Positions 52,690-61,956 of a stretch of 64,000 nt of DNA are shown here, piece by piece. The position numbers and the translations under genes were made by a program. The first letter of the stretch is position 1. Every line of letters begins with the position of its first letter. The notes beneath the pieces were generated by a model that searched no databases, was not told the origin of the DNA, and saw only the letters and a program-made list of their open reading frames with translations. Location: positions 372,001 through 436,000 of the forward strand of contig NZ_ATVQ01000001.1 of NCBI RefSeq assembly GCF_000420805.1, given 5' to 3'. Origin of the DNA: Yaniella halotolerans DSM 15476. GTDB taxonomy: Bacteria > Actinomycetota > Actinomycetes > Actinomycetales > Micrococcaceae.

Positions 52690-53778
52690 TCAAATTCTGA
52701 CACGGTCAGCGAACCGTGTGACATCAATGTTGCGGGCCCGGGCCCGCTGCGCGCTGTCACCGGTGACCATCACGTCGGTTGCGGTCAATCCGTGTCCGGT
52801 ACGGGCCCCGAGCAGAGCATAAATCTGACGGATGCGTGTTTTCCAGAGGTTGAGCACTTCGATTGCGCCGTCGACCCCATCGGACATGGCCACGCGCAGC
52901 ATGACGCCGGCCAGACCCACCGCACTGGCACCCAGTGCTTGTGCGCGCACCACGTCCAGGGGATTGCGCACACCGCCGGAGGCTAACACGGTGACGTCCT
53001 GGGTGCTTTGCGCCAGGTCTAAGAGACAGTCGACGGCGGTCAGGCCCATGGCTTCGAGCCAATCGAATTTGGCGTGGGCATCGATCACGGATGACGGGTG
53101 CGGGGTGCGATCGTTTTCGATGCGGGCAAAGTTTGTGCCTCCACTACCGGCTACGTCCACGATTTCTACACCGATGTCGTGCAGTTGGGCGACCGTTTTG
53201 GCGCTGAGTCCGAAGCCGACTTCTTTGACGATCACCGGCACGTTGAGTCCGGCGACGATGTCTTCGATGAGACTCAACCAGGACGAGAAGTTCCGGGAGC
53301 CTTCGGGCATGACGGTTTCTTGGATGGGATTGACGTGCAGCTGCAGTCCGTCGGCAGCCAGTAGATCGACGGCGGCCTTGGCGTGGTCCAGTGTGCGTCC
53401 GGCCCCGAGGTTGGCCCAGACAATACCGTCGGGGTTATGTTCGCGGATGACGGTAAACGATGGTGCGGTTTCTGGGTCGTCGAGTGCCACACCGACCGAG
53501 CCGGAAGCCATGGGAACTCCGGTTGCGGCGGCGGCTTTGGCTAGTGCGGTGTTAATTGGCAGCGCGGTGTCTGTTCCGCCCGTCATCCCGTTGATGTAGA
53601 TCGGCGAATCGAACGTCCAGGGTCCCACCCGGGTGCTCGTATCGACGTCGTCGGCGTCGATGCCGGCAAGTGCGTGGTGGATAAAATCGATGTCGTCGAA
53701 GGCGTTGTTGGCGCCGTCGAGTTGTTCTTGCTGGGCTGCGGCCAGGCGAATGTGATCATCTTTGCGGGATTGTGCCAT
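52690..53778 (-). CDS. fni: Type 2 isopentenyl-diphosphate isomerase
   Basis: The protein has 362 residues. It is the FMN-dependent type 2 isomerase that interconverts IPP and DMAPP. Landmarks are RKDDHIRLAAAQ, YINGMTGGTDTALPINTALA, VPMASGSVGVALDDPE, VIVKEVGFGLSAKTVAQLHD, GSGGTNFARIENDR and VLASGGVRNPLDVVRAQALG. No type 1 enzyme is seen in the window. GGAGTAACC stands before the ATG, which begins three bases after the mvaK2 stop. Confidence 0.94.
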   Translation of the reverse strand: MAQSRKDDHIRLAAAQQEQLDGANNAFDDIDFIHHALAGIDADDVDTSTRVGPWTFDSPIYINGMTGGTDTALPINTALAKAAAATGVPMASGSVGVALDDPETAPSFTVIREHNPDGIVWANLGAGRTLDHAKAAVDLLAADGLQLHVNPIQETVMPEGSRNFSSWLSLIEDIVAGLNVPVIVKEVGFGLSAKTVAQLHDIGVEIVDVAGSGGTNFARIENDRTPHPSSVIDAHAKFDWLEAMGLTAVDCLLDLAQSTQDVTVLASGGVRNPLDVVRAQALGASAVGLAGVMLRVAMSDGVDGAIEVLNLWKTRIRQIYALLGARTGHGLTATDVMVTGDSAQRARARNIDVTRFADRVRI

Positions 53779-53780
53779 GG

Positions 53781-54869
53781 TTACTCCTTGAGCCCGACAC
53801 CCAGTTGGGTCACGTTCAGATGTAGCGGTTGGATACCGTGTTGTTGCCAGGTGTTGTAGATGACGGCCGGATCGACCGTGGGTTCGGCCAATACGATACC
53901 GCAGTCGCCACCACCGGCTCCCGATGTTTTGGCGGAGACGCCTTCGATCAGCTCGGCGGTTTCGATGAGGGCGGTCAACTGGGGTGTTTCGATCAACGTT
54001 GCGGTGTGCTCGGCCATGCGCGCTAACAGTGTTCGGGCGGTGCGGATGCCGGCGTGGATGAGTGGAAATTTTTCGTCGCCCAGCGCCAGGATCAGGCTGT
54101 TGACGTTGGCGGCAGACGGTCGCAGAAAGGCGTCATCCCAGTTCAGCGCTCCCCCGTTTGAGGTGGCCTGGCTGACGAGTTGATCGGTTTCGGCCGGACT
54201 GCCCGTCCAACCGATCAGAACTTGGAGGTCGGTCGGGGTGGGGATACGTCGGGCACGCATCGGAATCCAGGCCGGTCCGGTCATCGCGTCGGCTACCGCG
54301 GCGTTACCGGTGAGCACGCGGGGCAGGTTTTCGCGATCCGGGGCCTGGTAGTACACCCAGCCACCCAGTGCACCAGCGGCCAGATCGCCACCCGAGGATT
54401 TTGGCGAAATTTCAATGGAGGCCAGGATGCCGAGTTGAATTTTTTCGATGACGGACAGTCCGAGGTCGTAGAGCTCATTGAATGCGGTGACCACGGCCAT
54501 GGTGACCGCGCCGGAGGAGCCGAGTCCGTATTTTTCACCGGCTTCCGAACGCAGGGTGGAGCTGAAATGTAGGTCAGCGGCAATGCGTTGGATGCCGCGT
54601 TCTTGACGCAGTTTGTCCATCACGAGCCACGCGGCCAGGGCATAGTCGGAGCCAAAGCTCTGGTGCGTTGCGGCAGCGACGCCGTGATCGTTGGCCAGTA
54701 GTTGCGCGGTGGGGGCATCAGTTGGTGCCGGTTCTGCAGGTGTCACGGTCATGGAGACGTACCGGTCGACCGCGATCAAGATGGCGGGCTGTCCTGCGGT
54801 CACGACGGCGTATTCGCCTGCCACATACAGCTTTCCGGGTGCGGCCACCCGAAATGGCAGTGGCCTCAT
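53781..54869 (-). CDS. mvaK2: Phosphomevalonate kinase
   Basis: A 362-residue GHMP-family kinase. Motifs are VAAPGKLYVAGEYAVVTAGQ at the start, EKYGLGSSGAVTMAVVTAFN as the ATP-binding loop, SPKSSGGDLAAGALGGWVYY, and KTSGAGGGDCGIVLAEPTVD near the end. It phosphorylates 5-phosphomevalonate to the diphosphate. It starts ATG overlapping the mvaD stop by four bases. It follows mvaD and precedes fni in the order of the Streptomyces-type cluster. Confidence 0.93.
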   Translation of the reverse strand: MRPLPFRVAAPGKLYVAGEYAVVTAGQPAILIAVDRYVSMTVTPAEPAPTDAPTAQLLANDHGVAAATHQSFGSDYALAAWLVMDKLRQERGIQRIAADLHFSSTLRSEAGEKYGLGSSGAVTMAVVTAFNELYDLGLSVIEKIQLGILASIEISPKSSGGDLAAGALGGWVYYQAPDRENLPRVLTGNAAVADAMTGPAWIPMRARRIPTPTDLQVLIGWTGSPAETDQLVSQATSNGGALNWDDAFLRPSAANVNSLILALGDEKFPLIHAGIRTARTLLARMAEHTATLIETPQLTALIETAELIEGVSAKTSGAGGGDCGIVLAEPTVDPAVIYNTWQQHGIQPLHLNVTQLGVGLKE

Positions 54870-55837
54870 GCAGCGTCCACCAGGTGGGCTCCGGGTCCCG
54901 GTCGAAACGTGTTGACTTGTCCGAACGCTGCAACGCGCTGCGCTACGGCGTCGGCATCGTCTGGGCGGCAGATGATGACCACGTTGGGTCCGGCGTCAGC
55001 GGTTGCATAGGCTTCGAGGCCGTCATCGCGCATGGCGGTGACTTCTTCAAAGACCTGCCAGGAGATCGGCGCCAAGTACCGGATGGGTGGGTGCGTGGCA
55101 TTGATGACGGCGTGCATGCGGTGGGCGTGGGTTTCGGTGATCTCACCGACGCGGGTGAAGTCGTCTGCTGCACAGGCTGCGATCATCTCGTCGAGCGTGG
55201 TGACGGTGGTATCAATCCACGCCTGATAGAACGGACTGGTTTCGCGGGTAGCGACCATGCCCTCGCGTGAGGAAACCTTTTTCTGTTGGGCGTTGACGGT
55301 CACCGACACCATCGCCATATCCGGTGCTGCAATGGTTTCGGCGTAGCTGGTCTCGTCCGAGGTTCCGGCGTGCCACACGGCGAATCGGTCGATCAGTGAG
55401 CGTGAGGCCGAGCCCGATCCGCGACGGGCCAGCCGAGAGAGATCTTTGGTGGACAACTCCAATTCGTATGCATGTGCCGCGGCGGTGGCCAACGCGGCAA
55501 AACCGGAGGCCGAGGACGCCATACCGGCTGCTGTTGGTCCCTCATTGGTCGAGACCACGTTGGCGCGGGCATCGGCGGTATCCAGACCGGCTTCGGCGGC
55601 CAGCGAGCGCACCAGATCCAAGAACGTGGTTGTTCGCCCCGCGGCTTTGGCATCGGCTGAGGCCCCGTTGAGTTCGAAAGTGTCGTGGCCGGTAGTCAGT
55701 TCGACGCTGGTAGTGGTCGCGAACTGGTCGAGGGTCATCGACATCGAACCAGCCACCGGAATGATCAGCTCGTCGTCGGCTTTACCCCAGTATTTAACCA
55801 GGGCAATATTGGGATGGGCTCGCGCAATGGATGCCAC
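54866..55837 (-). CDS. mvaD: Diphosphomevalonate decarboxylase
   Basis: The protein has 323 residues. ARAHPNIALVKYWGKADDEL is the hallmark N-terminus of the family, followed by GMASSASGFAALATAAAHAY (the ATP loop) and RGSGSASRSLIDRFAVWHAG. It also has the catalytic block containing YFVTVNAQQKKV-like sequence and a final DAGPNVVIICRPDDADAVAQ. It converts 5-diphosphomevalonate to IPP. The start is a GTG sharing its first base with the mvaK1 stop TAG. Confidence 0.94.
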   Translation of the reverse strand: MASIARAHPNIALVKYWGKADDELIIPVAGSMSMTLDQFATTTSVELTTGHDTFELNGASADAKAAGRTTTFLDLVRSLAAEAGLDTADARANVVSTNEGPTAAGMASSASGFAALATAAAHAYELELSTKDLSRLARRGSGSASRSLIDRFAVWHAGTSDETSYAETIAAPDMAMVSVTVNAQQKKVSSREGMVATRETSPFYQAWIDTTVTTLDEMIAACAADDFTRVGEITETHAHRMHAVINATHPPIRYLAPISWQVFEEVTAMRDDGLEAYATADAGPNVVIICRPDDADAVAQRVAAFGQVNTFRPGPGAHLVDAA

Positions 55838-56958
55838 TAGCGGTCCTCCTGCCGAACACGAGCGGTTGGTGCGGTCATCAAATCAAAATCGTTTGGAATC
55901 AGCGAGGTCGTCCAGGTGCGGGTCGCGCCTACAGCGGTCATGGCGGCGGCTACGTCACCGGCTTGTTCTTGGTCCGGTACGACGGCCAGCACACAGCCAC
56001 CTAAGCCGGATCCGGTGAGTTTGGCACCGTAGGCTCCGGCTTCCAGGGCTGCTGCGACTACGGCGTCCAGCGCCGGTGACGAAACCCCCAGGTAAGCCAA
56101 CAGTGAATGGGCCTCGTGCATGGATTGTCCGACGCGAATTGGGTCGCCGATGCCCAGTGAATAGACGACGTCATCGGTCAGGTTCGCGAGGTCTTCTACG
56201 ACCCGATCTACCACGCGAGGTTGGATGTCCCGCAGCATCGAGACACCGTCAACGGCCGCTGCGGTCGAGCCCGAGGTGCCGGTATCAGCGATGACGAAGG
56301 TGCACTTTTCGGCCACCTTAACGGTGGTGGGTTTGCCCTGTTGGAAACGCAGCGGTGTCATCGACTGCACCGCGTGGGCGTCCAAACCAGATGAGGTTCC
56401 ATGGGCTACGTGTTCGGCTTCTTGGACCAGGGCGTGAGTTTGTGCGTCGCTGAGCCGTACGCCCGCCAAATTCGCGACCGCACGGACCACCGCGGCGGAA
56501 GTGGCCGCCGAGGACCCCAGACCACGTTCAAAGGGAATGGTGGAGCGCAGAATCAGTTCGACCCGGTCGGGGCGAACATCGAGTTGTTCTGCTGACACAC
56601 GCAGCGCGGTGAGCACCGGATCCATGTGGAGCGGTGCGTGTGTCAGCGGGCCGGTGTAGAGATCCGAGGTGATATAGCCACGGCGAGCGCGACGAATAGA
56701 AGCGGTGGCTTGCAGGTCCAACAGTGGCAGCACAATAGCCGGGGCCCCGTACACGACCGAGTGTTCGCCCAATAAAATAGCTTTCCCATGAGCCGAGCCC
56801 AAACCGGTTTCAACGCCACTGCCGGCAACTTTGCCAACCCCGCCGCCTAATAAAGGGTCGGTCAACCGGCCCCGCCCGGTCAGCGACTGCTCAACGCCGC
56901 TGTCACTCCACTGAGCGTTGGACCCGGAAATATCACCGTGTGGTGCACTGTGTCTCAT
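55837..56958 (-). CDS. mvaK1: Mevalonate kinase
   Basis: This 373-residue protein is the first gene of the mevalonate operon. GSAHGKAILLGEHSVVYGAP is the canonical start of mevalonate kinase, ERGLGSSAATSAAVVRAVAN the ATP loop, and GAKLTGSGLGGCVLAVVPDQ the third GHMP motif. About 50 N-terminal residues precede the kinase core with no clear role. The ATG at 56958 has AGAGG 14 bases upstream, so the start is only moderately certain. It faces a divergent lipoprotein gene across a gap of about 160 bases that holds both promoters. Confidence 0.9.
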   Translation of the reverse strand: MRHSAPHGDISGSNAQWSDSGVEQSLTGRGRLTDPLLGGGVGKVAGSGVETGLGSAHGKAILLGEHSVVYGAPAIVLPLLDLQATASIRRARRGYITSDLYTGPLTHAPLHMDPVLTALRVSAEQLDVRPDRVELILRSTIPFERGLGSSAATSAAVVRAVANLAGVRLSDAQTHALVQEAEHVAHGTSSGLDAHAVQSMTPLRFQQGKPTTVKVAEKCTFVIADTGTSGSTAAAVDGVSMLRDIQPRVVDRVVEDLANLTDDVVYSLGIGDPIRVGQSMHEAHSLLAYLGVSSPALDAVVAAALEAGAYGAKLTGSGLGGCVLAVVPDQEQAGDVAAAMTAVGATRTWTTSLIPNDFDLMTAPTARVRQEDR

Positions 56959-57120
56959 CGGTATGAAAGAAACCTCTAAGTCAAAACAAATCGGAACTCT
57001 TTATTCTAAGCCACCCGAAGTGCTGTGCCGAATGTTTAACCGTTCAACCGAATAATCCACGTTAGAATTGCCAGCACCGACTGATTCGCGTTGCCGTGAA
57101 ACGGCCCCGTAGGAGACCGC

Positions 57121-57735
57121 TTGAGAAGAATTTCCGCCTTGGTGACAGCCCTTGCCGCATCCACCCTGCTGTTTGCTGGCTGTGGTCCATCTTCCGGGTC
57201 GGGCGGAACTGACGACGACACCGAACCGGATCAAGCGGTGTCACCGACGCAGGATCCCGACGACGATTTCCAGTCACTTCGGGTCAATATGGTCGCCCAG
57301 TCAGGTACCGCATTCCCAGACAGCCTCGAGGGCCCGACTATCGGCTGCTCCGATACGCTCGTCACCATTGGTACCGTTCCGATCGAGGCCGAAAGTCCCG
57401 AAGATCACGTCACTGCGGCCATCGAGTTCCTCCTGGATGATTCGCAGTATTATCACGGCGACCCGGCCGTCACGAACTCGCTGACCCTGTCAGAAACGCT
57501 CGAGCTCGCCAATGTTGAACTCGATCGCGACGCGGTCCACATCGAGCTCACCGGTGAACCCGTCGTCCAAAGCCAATGCGAGGCCTATCGCATTCAGGCC
57601 CAGCTCTACGGCACAGCGGCATCGACCGCTGGCGTAGAAGAAGTCACCATCAGTGTCGGCGGCACCGAGCTCAACGAGGTGCTGAACGTCGAACCCTTCG
57701 ACACTTCACAACTCTTCGCCCAGGATGCTCAGTAA
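57121..57735 (+). CDS. Lipoprotein with GerMN-like domain
   Basis: A 204-residue protein starting at a TTG with AGGAG five bases upstream. The signal ends in the lipobox LFAGC. An acidic linker leads to a domain of about 130 residues with IGCSDTLVTIGTVPIE, HVTAAIEFLLDDSQYY, and AGVEEVTISVGGTELNEV. The alternation of strands and helices resembles the GerMN fold, which is often found in actinobacterial cell-envelope lipoproteins. The match is weak at sequence level. It is divergent from the mevalonate operon and no other gene is clearly linked to it. Confidence 0.55.
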   Translation: MRRISALVTALAASTLLFAGCGPSSGSGGTDDDTEPDQAVSPTQDPDDDFQSLRVNMVAQSGTAFPDSLEGPTIGCSDTLVTIGTVPIEAESPEDHVTAAIEFLLDDSQYYHGDPAVTNSLTLSETLELANVELDRDAVHIELTGEPVVQSQCEAYRIQAQLYGTAASTAGVEEVTISVGGTELNEVLNVEPFDTSQLFAQDAQ

Positions 57736-58016
57736 TTTCCCGCCAATGCTGAACGTCTACACCGGCGAACAAAGGGTCGTCAGATGATTGTGCTGGCCCA
57801 TTAAGACCTCAGTGCCACAGCACAGTTCAGCCCCTTGACCAGTGGACCTGTTACAACGCCGAGACCATGAACATCAGCAACGCAATGATGGGCCCCTTCG
57901 TGTCATGACGTTCCAATGCTCAAGAGCACCCTTTTGCAACAAAGAGCCAACCGTGTGATCTGCCTGTACGACGCTGAGCTCATGGTCAACCGGACAAAAC
58001 GGCTTAAGATGGCGGC
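57736..58016. other. Intergenic region before the DUF421 gene
   Basis: No gene or RNA element is recognised in these 281 bases. A possible ribosome site is not evident before the DUF421 ATG. Confidence 0.35.
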
Positions 58017-58595
58017 ATGGATGCTTTCAGCGTGACAAACGAACAGTTAGTGGACACCTTGGGGATTGAGCTGTGGCGGATCCCCATCGTGATCGTCTCA
58101 GCGATCGCTATTTACCTGGTTTTCCTCCTACTCGTGCGCATATTTGGGGCACGAGTGCTCTCTGGGCTCACGGGATTCGACATCGTCGTGGGTGTCATGC
58201 TCGGCGCGGTCGCCGGACGCGTTGTTATCGGTCATCCACCAACACTGGCTGCCGGAGTCATCGGTCTAGTCACCCTACTGTGTTGTGAAGCTGCATTCGG
58301 GTTGATCCGCAATAACATACGCCTCCATCGGGCCATCAATGCTCAACCCACCGTGGTGTTAGCGCACGGTCGACCCCAACCAGACCTGATGCGCAAGACG
58401 CATATAACGAACGACGAAATCACCAGCTGCGTACGAAGGGCCGGCATCTCGAATTTGCGACAGGTGCGATGTGTTGTCCTCGAACCCAGTGGCGCACTCA
58501 GCGTGCTTGACTACAACGACACGTTGGACCCCGACATACTCCACGAGGTATTGGGGGCCGACCGGGTGCTCGCGGGCGAGATTGTCGAACCATAG
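58017..58595 (+). CDS. DUF421 (YetF-like) membrane protein
   Basis: The protein has 192 residues. Three membrane helices fill the first 100 residues, with RIFGARVLSGLTGFDIVVGV the DUF421 core. A soluble domain follows with LAHGRPQPDLMRKTHITNDE and LRQVRCVVLEPSGALSVLDY. This matches YetF/YrbG-type proteins of unknown function, often linked to spore or envelope maintenance. The last 98 bases overlap an unassigned frame on the other strand. Confidence 0.8.
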   Translation: MDAFSVTNEQLVDTLGIELWRIPIVIVSAIAIYLVFLLLVRIFGARVLSGLTGFDIVVGVMLGAVAGRVVIGHPPTLAAGVIGLVTLLCCEAAFGLIRNNIRLHRAINAQPTVVLAHGRPQPDLMRKTHITNDEITSCVRRAGISNLRQVRCVVLEPSGALSVLDYNDTLDPDILHEVLGADRVLAGEIVEP

Positions 58596-59201
58596 AAACT
58601 CCTCGAAGAACATGACGCCGCCGTAGCTCACGAGTTGGCGGAGTCGATGCGCAACCCTGGGTCTCAAACGTCTCAGCATCGATAGCACCTATTTGATCGG
58701 GCGTGTAGGCAGGCAGAGGCTCGATTTTAAAACCGATACGCGCGGCTGCCGTAACGATGCTCGTGCGGGCAATCGGGTGCACTGGTCCAAATATCTTTGA
58801 GCTCTGTCCCGAGTGAAAAGTCCACGCACTCCACCGGAACTCAAATAATTCTTCGCTAACCGAAGTCGCGTTTAGAGGTTCGCCTTGCTCATCTGGAACG
58901 ATGACACCGTCAATAGCACGTTGAAAGTACGCTTGGATCCGCATCACGTGATCCACGTGCGGGTTTCCGCTGGTTGAATTGGATGACAGCTTCTTGAACG
59001 CTCAGCACCCCTCAAACAACGCTTGTTCTTGGGCTCCCTATAAGACCACTCGGCTTTGCTCGCCAGCATGTTCGAAGGATTCGGGAATCGGGCTTCAGCC
59101 GCTCAAATCGATCGCACGCGCCTTCTTCATGCGTTACCTCTTGGGTCTGGGGCACGACGATAATTCGCCTGTGCTTGAAGTAGTACGGTGGCGGCGCAAA
59201 C
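58596..59201. other. Unassigned stretch with fragmentary frames
   Basis: A minus-strand frame (58956 down to about 58660) encodes plausible protein such as FRWSAWTFHSGQSSKIFGPV and TSIVTAAARIGFKIEPLPAY. It then turns into arginine-rich, low-complexity sequence, and another frame continues the sense. A second open frame lies at 59012-59269. Neither has a clear start site. This looks like the remains of a gene rather than an active one, but no family is recognised. Confidence 0.3.
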
Positions 59202-59420
59202 TTACTCGTCGATAATCTCGCGACGCTCGTCGACAGGCACAACACGGCGCCGACGTCGAGTCGTGGCATCCGCGATCAGATTCACAACCAACCAGATGAC
59301 CCCAGCAACCATGAGGATCAGGCCCACGAGACTAATGTCGACTGCTTGCACTTGGACATTCACCGCATAATAAAGGATCGCTCCGATAACTATCAGGGCA
59401 ACGGATCCGCCGTATCTCAT
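59202..59420 (-). CDS. DUF6458-family small membrane protein
   Basis: A 72-residue protein with two membrane helices: SVALIVIGAILYYAVNVQVQ, then DISLVGLILMVAGVIWLVVN, and a basic tail TTRRRRRVV. This is the usual form of DUF6458, common across actinobacteria. The function is unknown. The ATG is at 59420. The gene stands alone between two longer genes. Confidence 0.75.
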   Translation of the reverse strand: MRYGGSVALIVIGAILYYAVNVQVQAVDISLVGLILMVAGVIWLVVNLIADATTRRRRRVVPVDERREIIDE

Positions 59421-59543
59421 AACTGCTCTCCCCGCGTGAAAAACTCATTTACAATTCATATTGATTCCACACTAGACCGACGGTGGACGCCGCGAAAAGG
59501 TCTCAGTCCATGAGGCCAACACTTCACCCAGTATTTATGACGA

Positions 59544-60155
59544 TCAACACCGAAACGTCACGTCGTAGAGCGCTTTAAACATCGCAGCGTTTTCGTACAC
59601 CACGCGCCAAGCAGTCCCACCCAAGCCATAATCCCGTTGCGCATACACGACATTCACATCAACCTGCTCCCCCAGGCAGCGATCAAAGATAAACCTCGTC
59701 CGGAACGCATGGTGTTGATTGGTCACCACGGTCAAAGACTGCCAGGACTCGCTGCTGGCCATCTTAGCCAGTGCCACGGCTTCGCCAGCGGTGGCATCGG
59801 CCGGCCTAAAGCACACAACATGCTCGAGCTCGCAATGCTGTGCAAGCGGCACAGGCTCACCGGTTCCATTGAGAGGAATCCTTGAGGTGTCGTGGTCGAA
59901 ATACGACACCGCCAGAGTGTCCGCTACCCCATCGGCCACCAGCTGCTGAGCCAGTGGGAGGCGATAGTATTGCGGAGCCAAACTCACCACCGCATCGACA
60001 CGTTTGTCGAGTTCTCCCTGGGAGAGCGACACGATGTTCACGGTGGCATAAACGAACCATCCGGCCGCCAGCGCAGCAACTACACCGCCGGCCAGCTTTA
60101 ACCCGCGCAATATCGACTTTGCAGAACCGTCAGCTCCTGCAGTGGTCGAGCCCAT
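59544..60155 (-). CDS. YdcF/DUF218-like membrane-tethered protein
   Basis: The protein has 203 residues with an N-terminal helix (GLKLAGGVVAALAAGWFVYA). The soluble domain has KRVDAVVSLAPQYYRLPLAQ, then AGEAVALAKMASSESWQSLT, VVTNQHHAFRTRFIFDRCLG and GTAWRVVYENAAMFKALYDV. The order resembles DUF218 (SanA/ElyC/YdcF) proteins, implicated in envelope carbon-lipid handling. The start is taken at ATG 60155; a GTG upstream at 60191 has no better signal. The molecular role is unknown. Confidence 0.65.
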   Translation of the reverse strand: MGSTTAGADGSAKSILRGLKLAGGVVAALAAGWFVYATVNIVSLSQGELDKRVDAVVSLAPQYYRLPLAQQLVADGVADTLAVSYFDHDTSRIPLNGTGEPVPLAQHCELEHVVCFRPADATAGEAVALAKMASSESWQSLTVVTNQHHAFRTRFIFDRCLGEQVDVNVVYAQRDYGLGGTAWRVVYENAAMFKALYDVTFRC

Positions 60156-60621
60156 AATGTCACATCTTTTCACAGGTCGGTTGGCTAACACCTGTCATAA
60201 TACTTGTGCCGCAGGCCTGGATCATGAAGCAAGCGGTGTACTCGGTGGCGGCCGATGGATGAACGTCACCCCGGCTGGTTCGACCAGGGAGCCCAACGCT
60301 AGCCGCGCCGCTCCTTCCAGCAGGGTCCCACGCCGTCATCCTATCCATGGACGTGGTGATTCGCGGTGGCTATGAATAACGACGCCGAAAATCCGCCGAA
60401 CAGACGGACCCCTTCAGCTGCAGGACCAGCATGTATCTCACAAAAGTCTGATTGTTGGCGTGATTAGGCGGCTTTCCACGAATTTGCATAACCCTTATCC
60501 CCTAGATGGAAGTCAATGTCGGCACCTAGCCATTGGAGGGGCAGCGTATCCCGTGCAATGCTCGGATGGTAACCATCAAGGGGGCTTTGCAGCTCAGTTC
60601 GTTGACGGAGATGAACAACTC
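60156..60621. other. Region before the ion channel, no clear gene
   Basis: A plus-strand frame opens at 60460 and runs into the channel gene, but its first 54 codons give arginine/proline-poor sequence without homology or a ribosome site. I see no element here other than the promoters implied by the flanking genes. Confidence 0.3.
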
Positions 60622-61338
60622 GTGGCTGACAACCAACAGCGACTCATCGAGGCGGAATCCCTCGCACAACGACTCGACCGCCCGATGGGTGTCTTAGGTA
60701 TCATCTTTCTGCTTGTCGTGCTTGCACAGTTTCTTGTGACAGACTCGACGGGTCAAACAGTGCTCGCGGTCATCAATTGGATTTTTTGGAGCATCTTCGT
60801 CGCCGAATTCCTGCTGCGTGCCTACGTGGCACGATTCCAGGCCAGCTTCTGGCGCAAAAACTGGTGGCAGATTATCTTTCTGGTGCTGCCATTCTTACGG
60901 TTCTTCCGAGCATTACGAGCCCTACGGATCTTGCGTCTCACGCGATTTGGCAGAGTGCTCTCGGCGGGAGTTCGCGGTACACGATCCGCAGAGAAATTAC
61001 TCTCTAACCGGGTCGCGTGGCTACTGGCAGTCACCGCGATCATCATTCTGGCGGCCAGCCAACTGCTGTATATATTCGCTGAGTACCCAAGTTACTTAGA
61101 TGCCCTCTACGAAGCCGCACTCGCGACGATCACCGGATCCGGCTTCAGCGCAGACACAGTCTTCGCTCGTATCCTGCATGTCGTGCTTGCCGTCTTCTCA
61201 GTCGCGGTATTCGCAACACTCGCCGGTAGTCTCGGCGCGTACTTTCTCGGTCGGGAATCAGTGACAGACGAGCAGGCCTCCCCTGAAACGGACGACGCCG
61301 CTCCCCTTTCGAAGCATCACCGAATAGGGCGGGACTAA
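60622..61338 (+). CDS. Voltage-gated-channel-like membrane protein with atypical filter
   Basis: A 238-residue protein (longer if the open frame at 60460 is used). It has four or more helices in the S1-S4 order, with the arginine-rich LRFFRALRALRILRLTRFGR typical of an S4 sensor. It has a final pair around a pore loop: LYEAALATITGSGFSADTVF. Where potassium channels have TVGYG, this has TITGSG, so ion selectivity is unclear. The GTG at 60622 follows GGAG by 11 bases. The tail is acidic. A potassium or cation role is not proved. Confidence 0.6.
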   Translation: MADNQQRLIEAESLAQRLDRPMGVLGIIFLLVVLAQFLVTDSTGQTVLAVINWIFWSIFVAEFLLRAYVARFQASFWRKNWWQIIFLVLPFLRFFRALRALRILRLTRFGRVLSAGVRGTRSAEKLLSNRVAWLLAVTAIIILAASQLLYIFAEYPSYLDALYEAALATITGSGFSADTVFARILHVVLAVFSVAVFATLAGSLGAYFLGRESVTDEQASPETDDAAPLSKHHRIGRD

Positions 61339-61351
61339 GCCATATTCTTGA

Positions 61352-61756
61352 TCGTGTCTACATCCCGGCGACGTCCTGGAAGAATCACACATCGAGGGCA
61401 ACCGGTCGGCCCTGCAGTCGTTTACTTCAATGGACCCCGACAGACGGTGGACGGTTGCCGATGTGGCAGCCTATATGGCGATCGGTGCCCGCGGTCCGGT
61501 CATCATTGGGGCTGGCAAGACCGTCGTGGACGAACTGGAGCACTGGATGACAGTGGCCGGCGTGGATGGTTTCAATGTGGACTACGCTTTACGCCAGCCT
61601 GATATGGCAGCGTTTGCCGAGTTCGTCAGTCCGGAACTTCGCGCCCGCGGCCACCTGGCAACACCCAACGAGCAGCACCTCACGCTGCGCAAACAACTCT
61701 TCGGAACAGACTGGTTGCCCCACGAATCCACCGGGGCAGCGTATCGCCGCGAGTAA
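61352..61756 (+). pseudogene. Remnant of LLM/nitrilotriacetate-type flavin monooxygenase
   Basis: A frame opening after a stop at 61349-61351 encodes about 134 residues: DVLEESHIEGNRSALQSFTS, then DPDRRWTVADVAAYMAIGA, then VVDELEHWMTVAGVDGFNVD and PELRARGHLATPNEQHLTLR. This is the C-terminal end of NtaA/SnaA/DszA-type FMN-dependent monooxygenases, which are about 440 residues. The preceding two thirds are absent, so it is a truncated remnant. A start at ATG 61430 would give 108 residues and cannot be a functional enzyme. Confidence 0.7.
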
Positions 61757-61956
61757 GCAGGGCTAAACGCACTCTGAGAGTTCCCACAAGGTCGACTTCA
61801 TCGGTCTTCTACGGAGAACACAGACCAGCTACTGCTACCTTTATCTTGGCGGTGGAGCCACCTATAGTACGGCTCCGCGTTCTTCCCATCCGGGATTTAT
61901 GGCTACTCCTGCCGCCCGGTCCTCACCCCTGAGAACACTCACCGAAAGCATCCTGC

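Noticed and set aside
58498-58956. A 152-residue minus-strand protein gene
   Set aside because: Its second half overlaps DUF421 and is arginine/proline-rich, typical of a shadow frame; only the first half looks protein-like.
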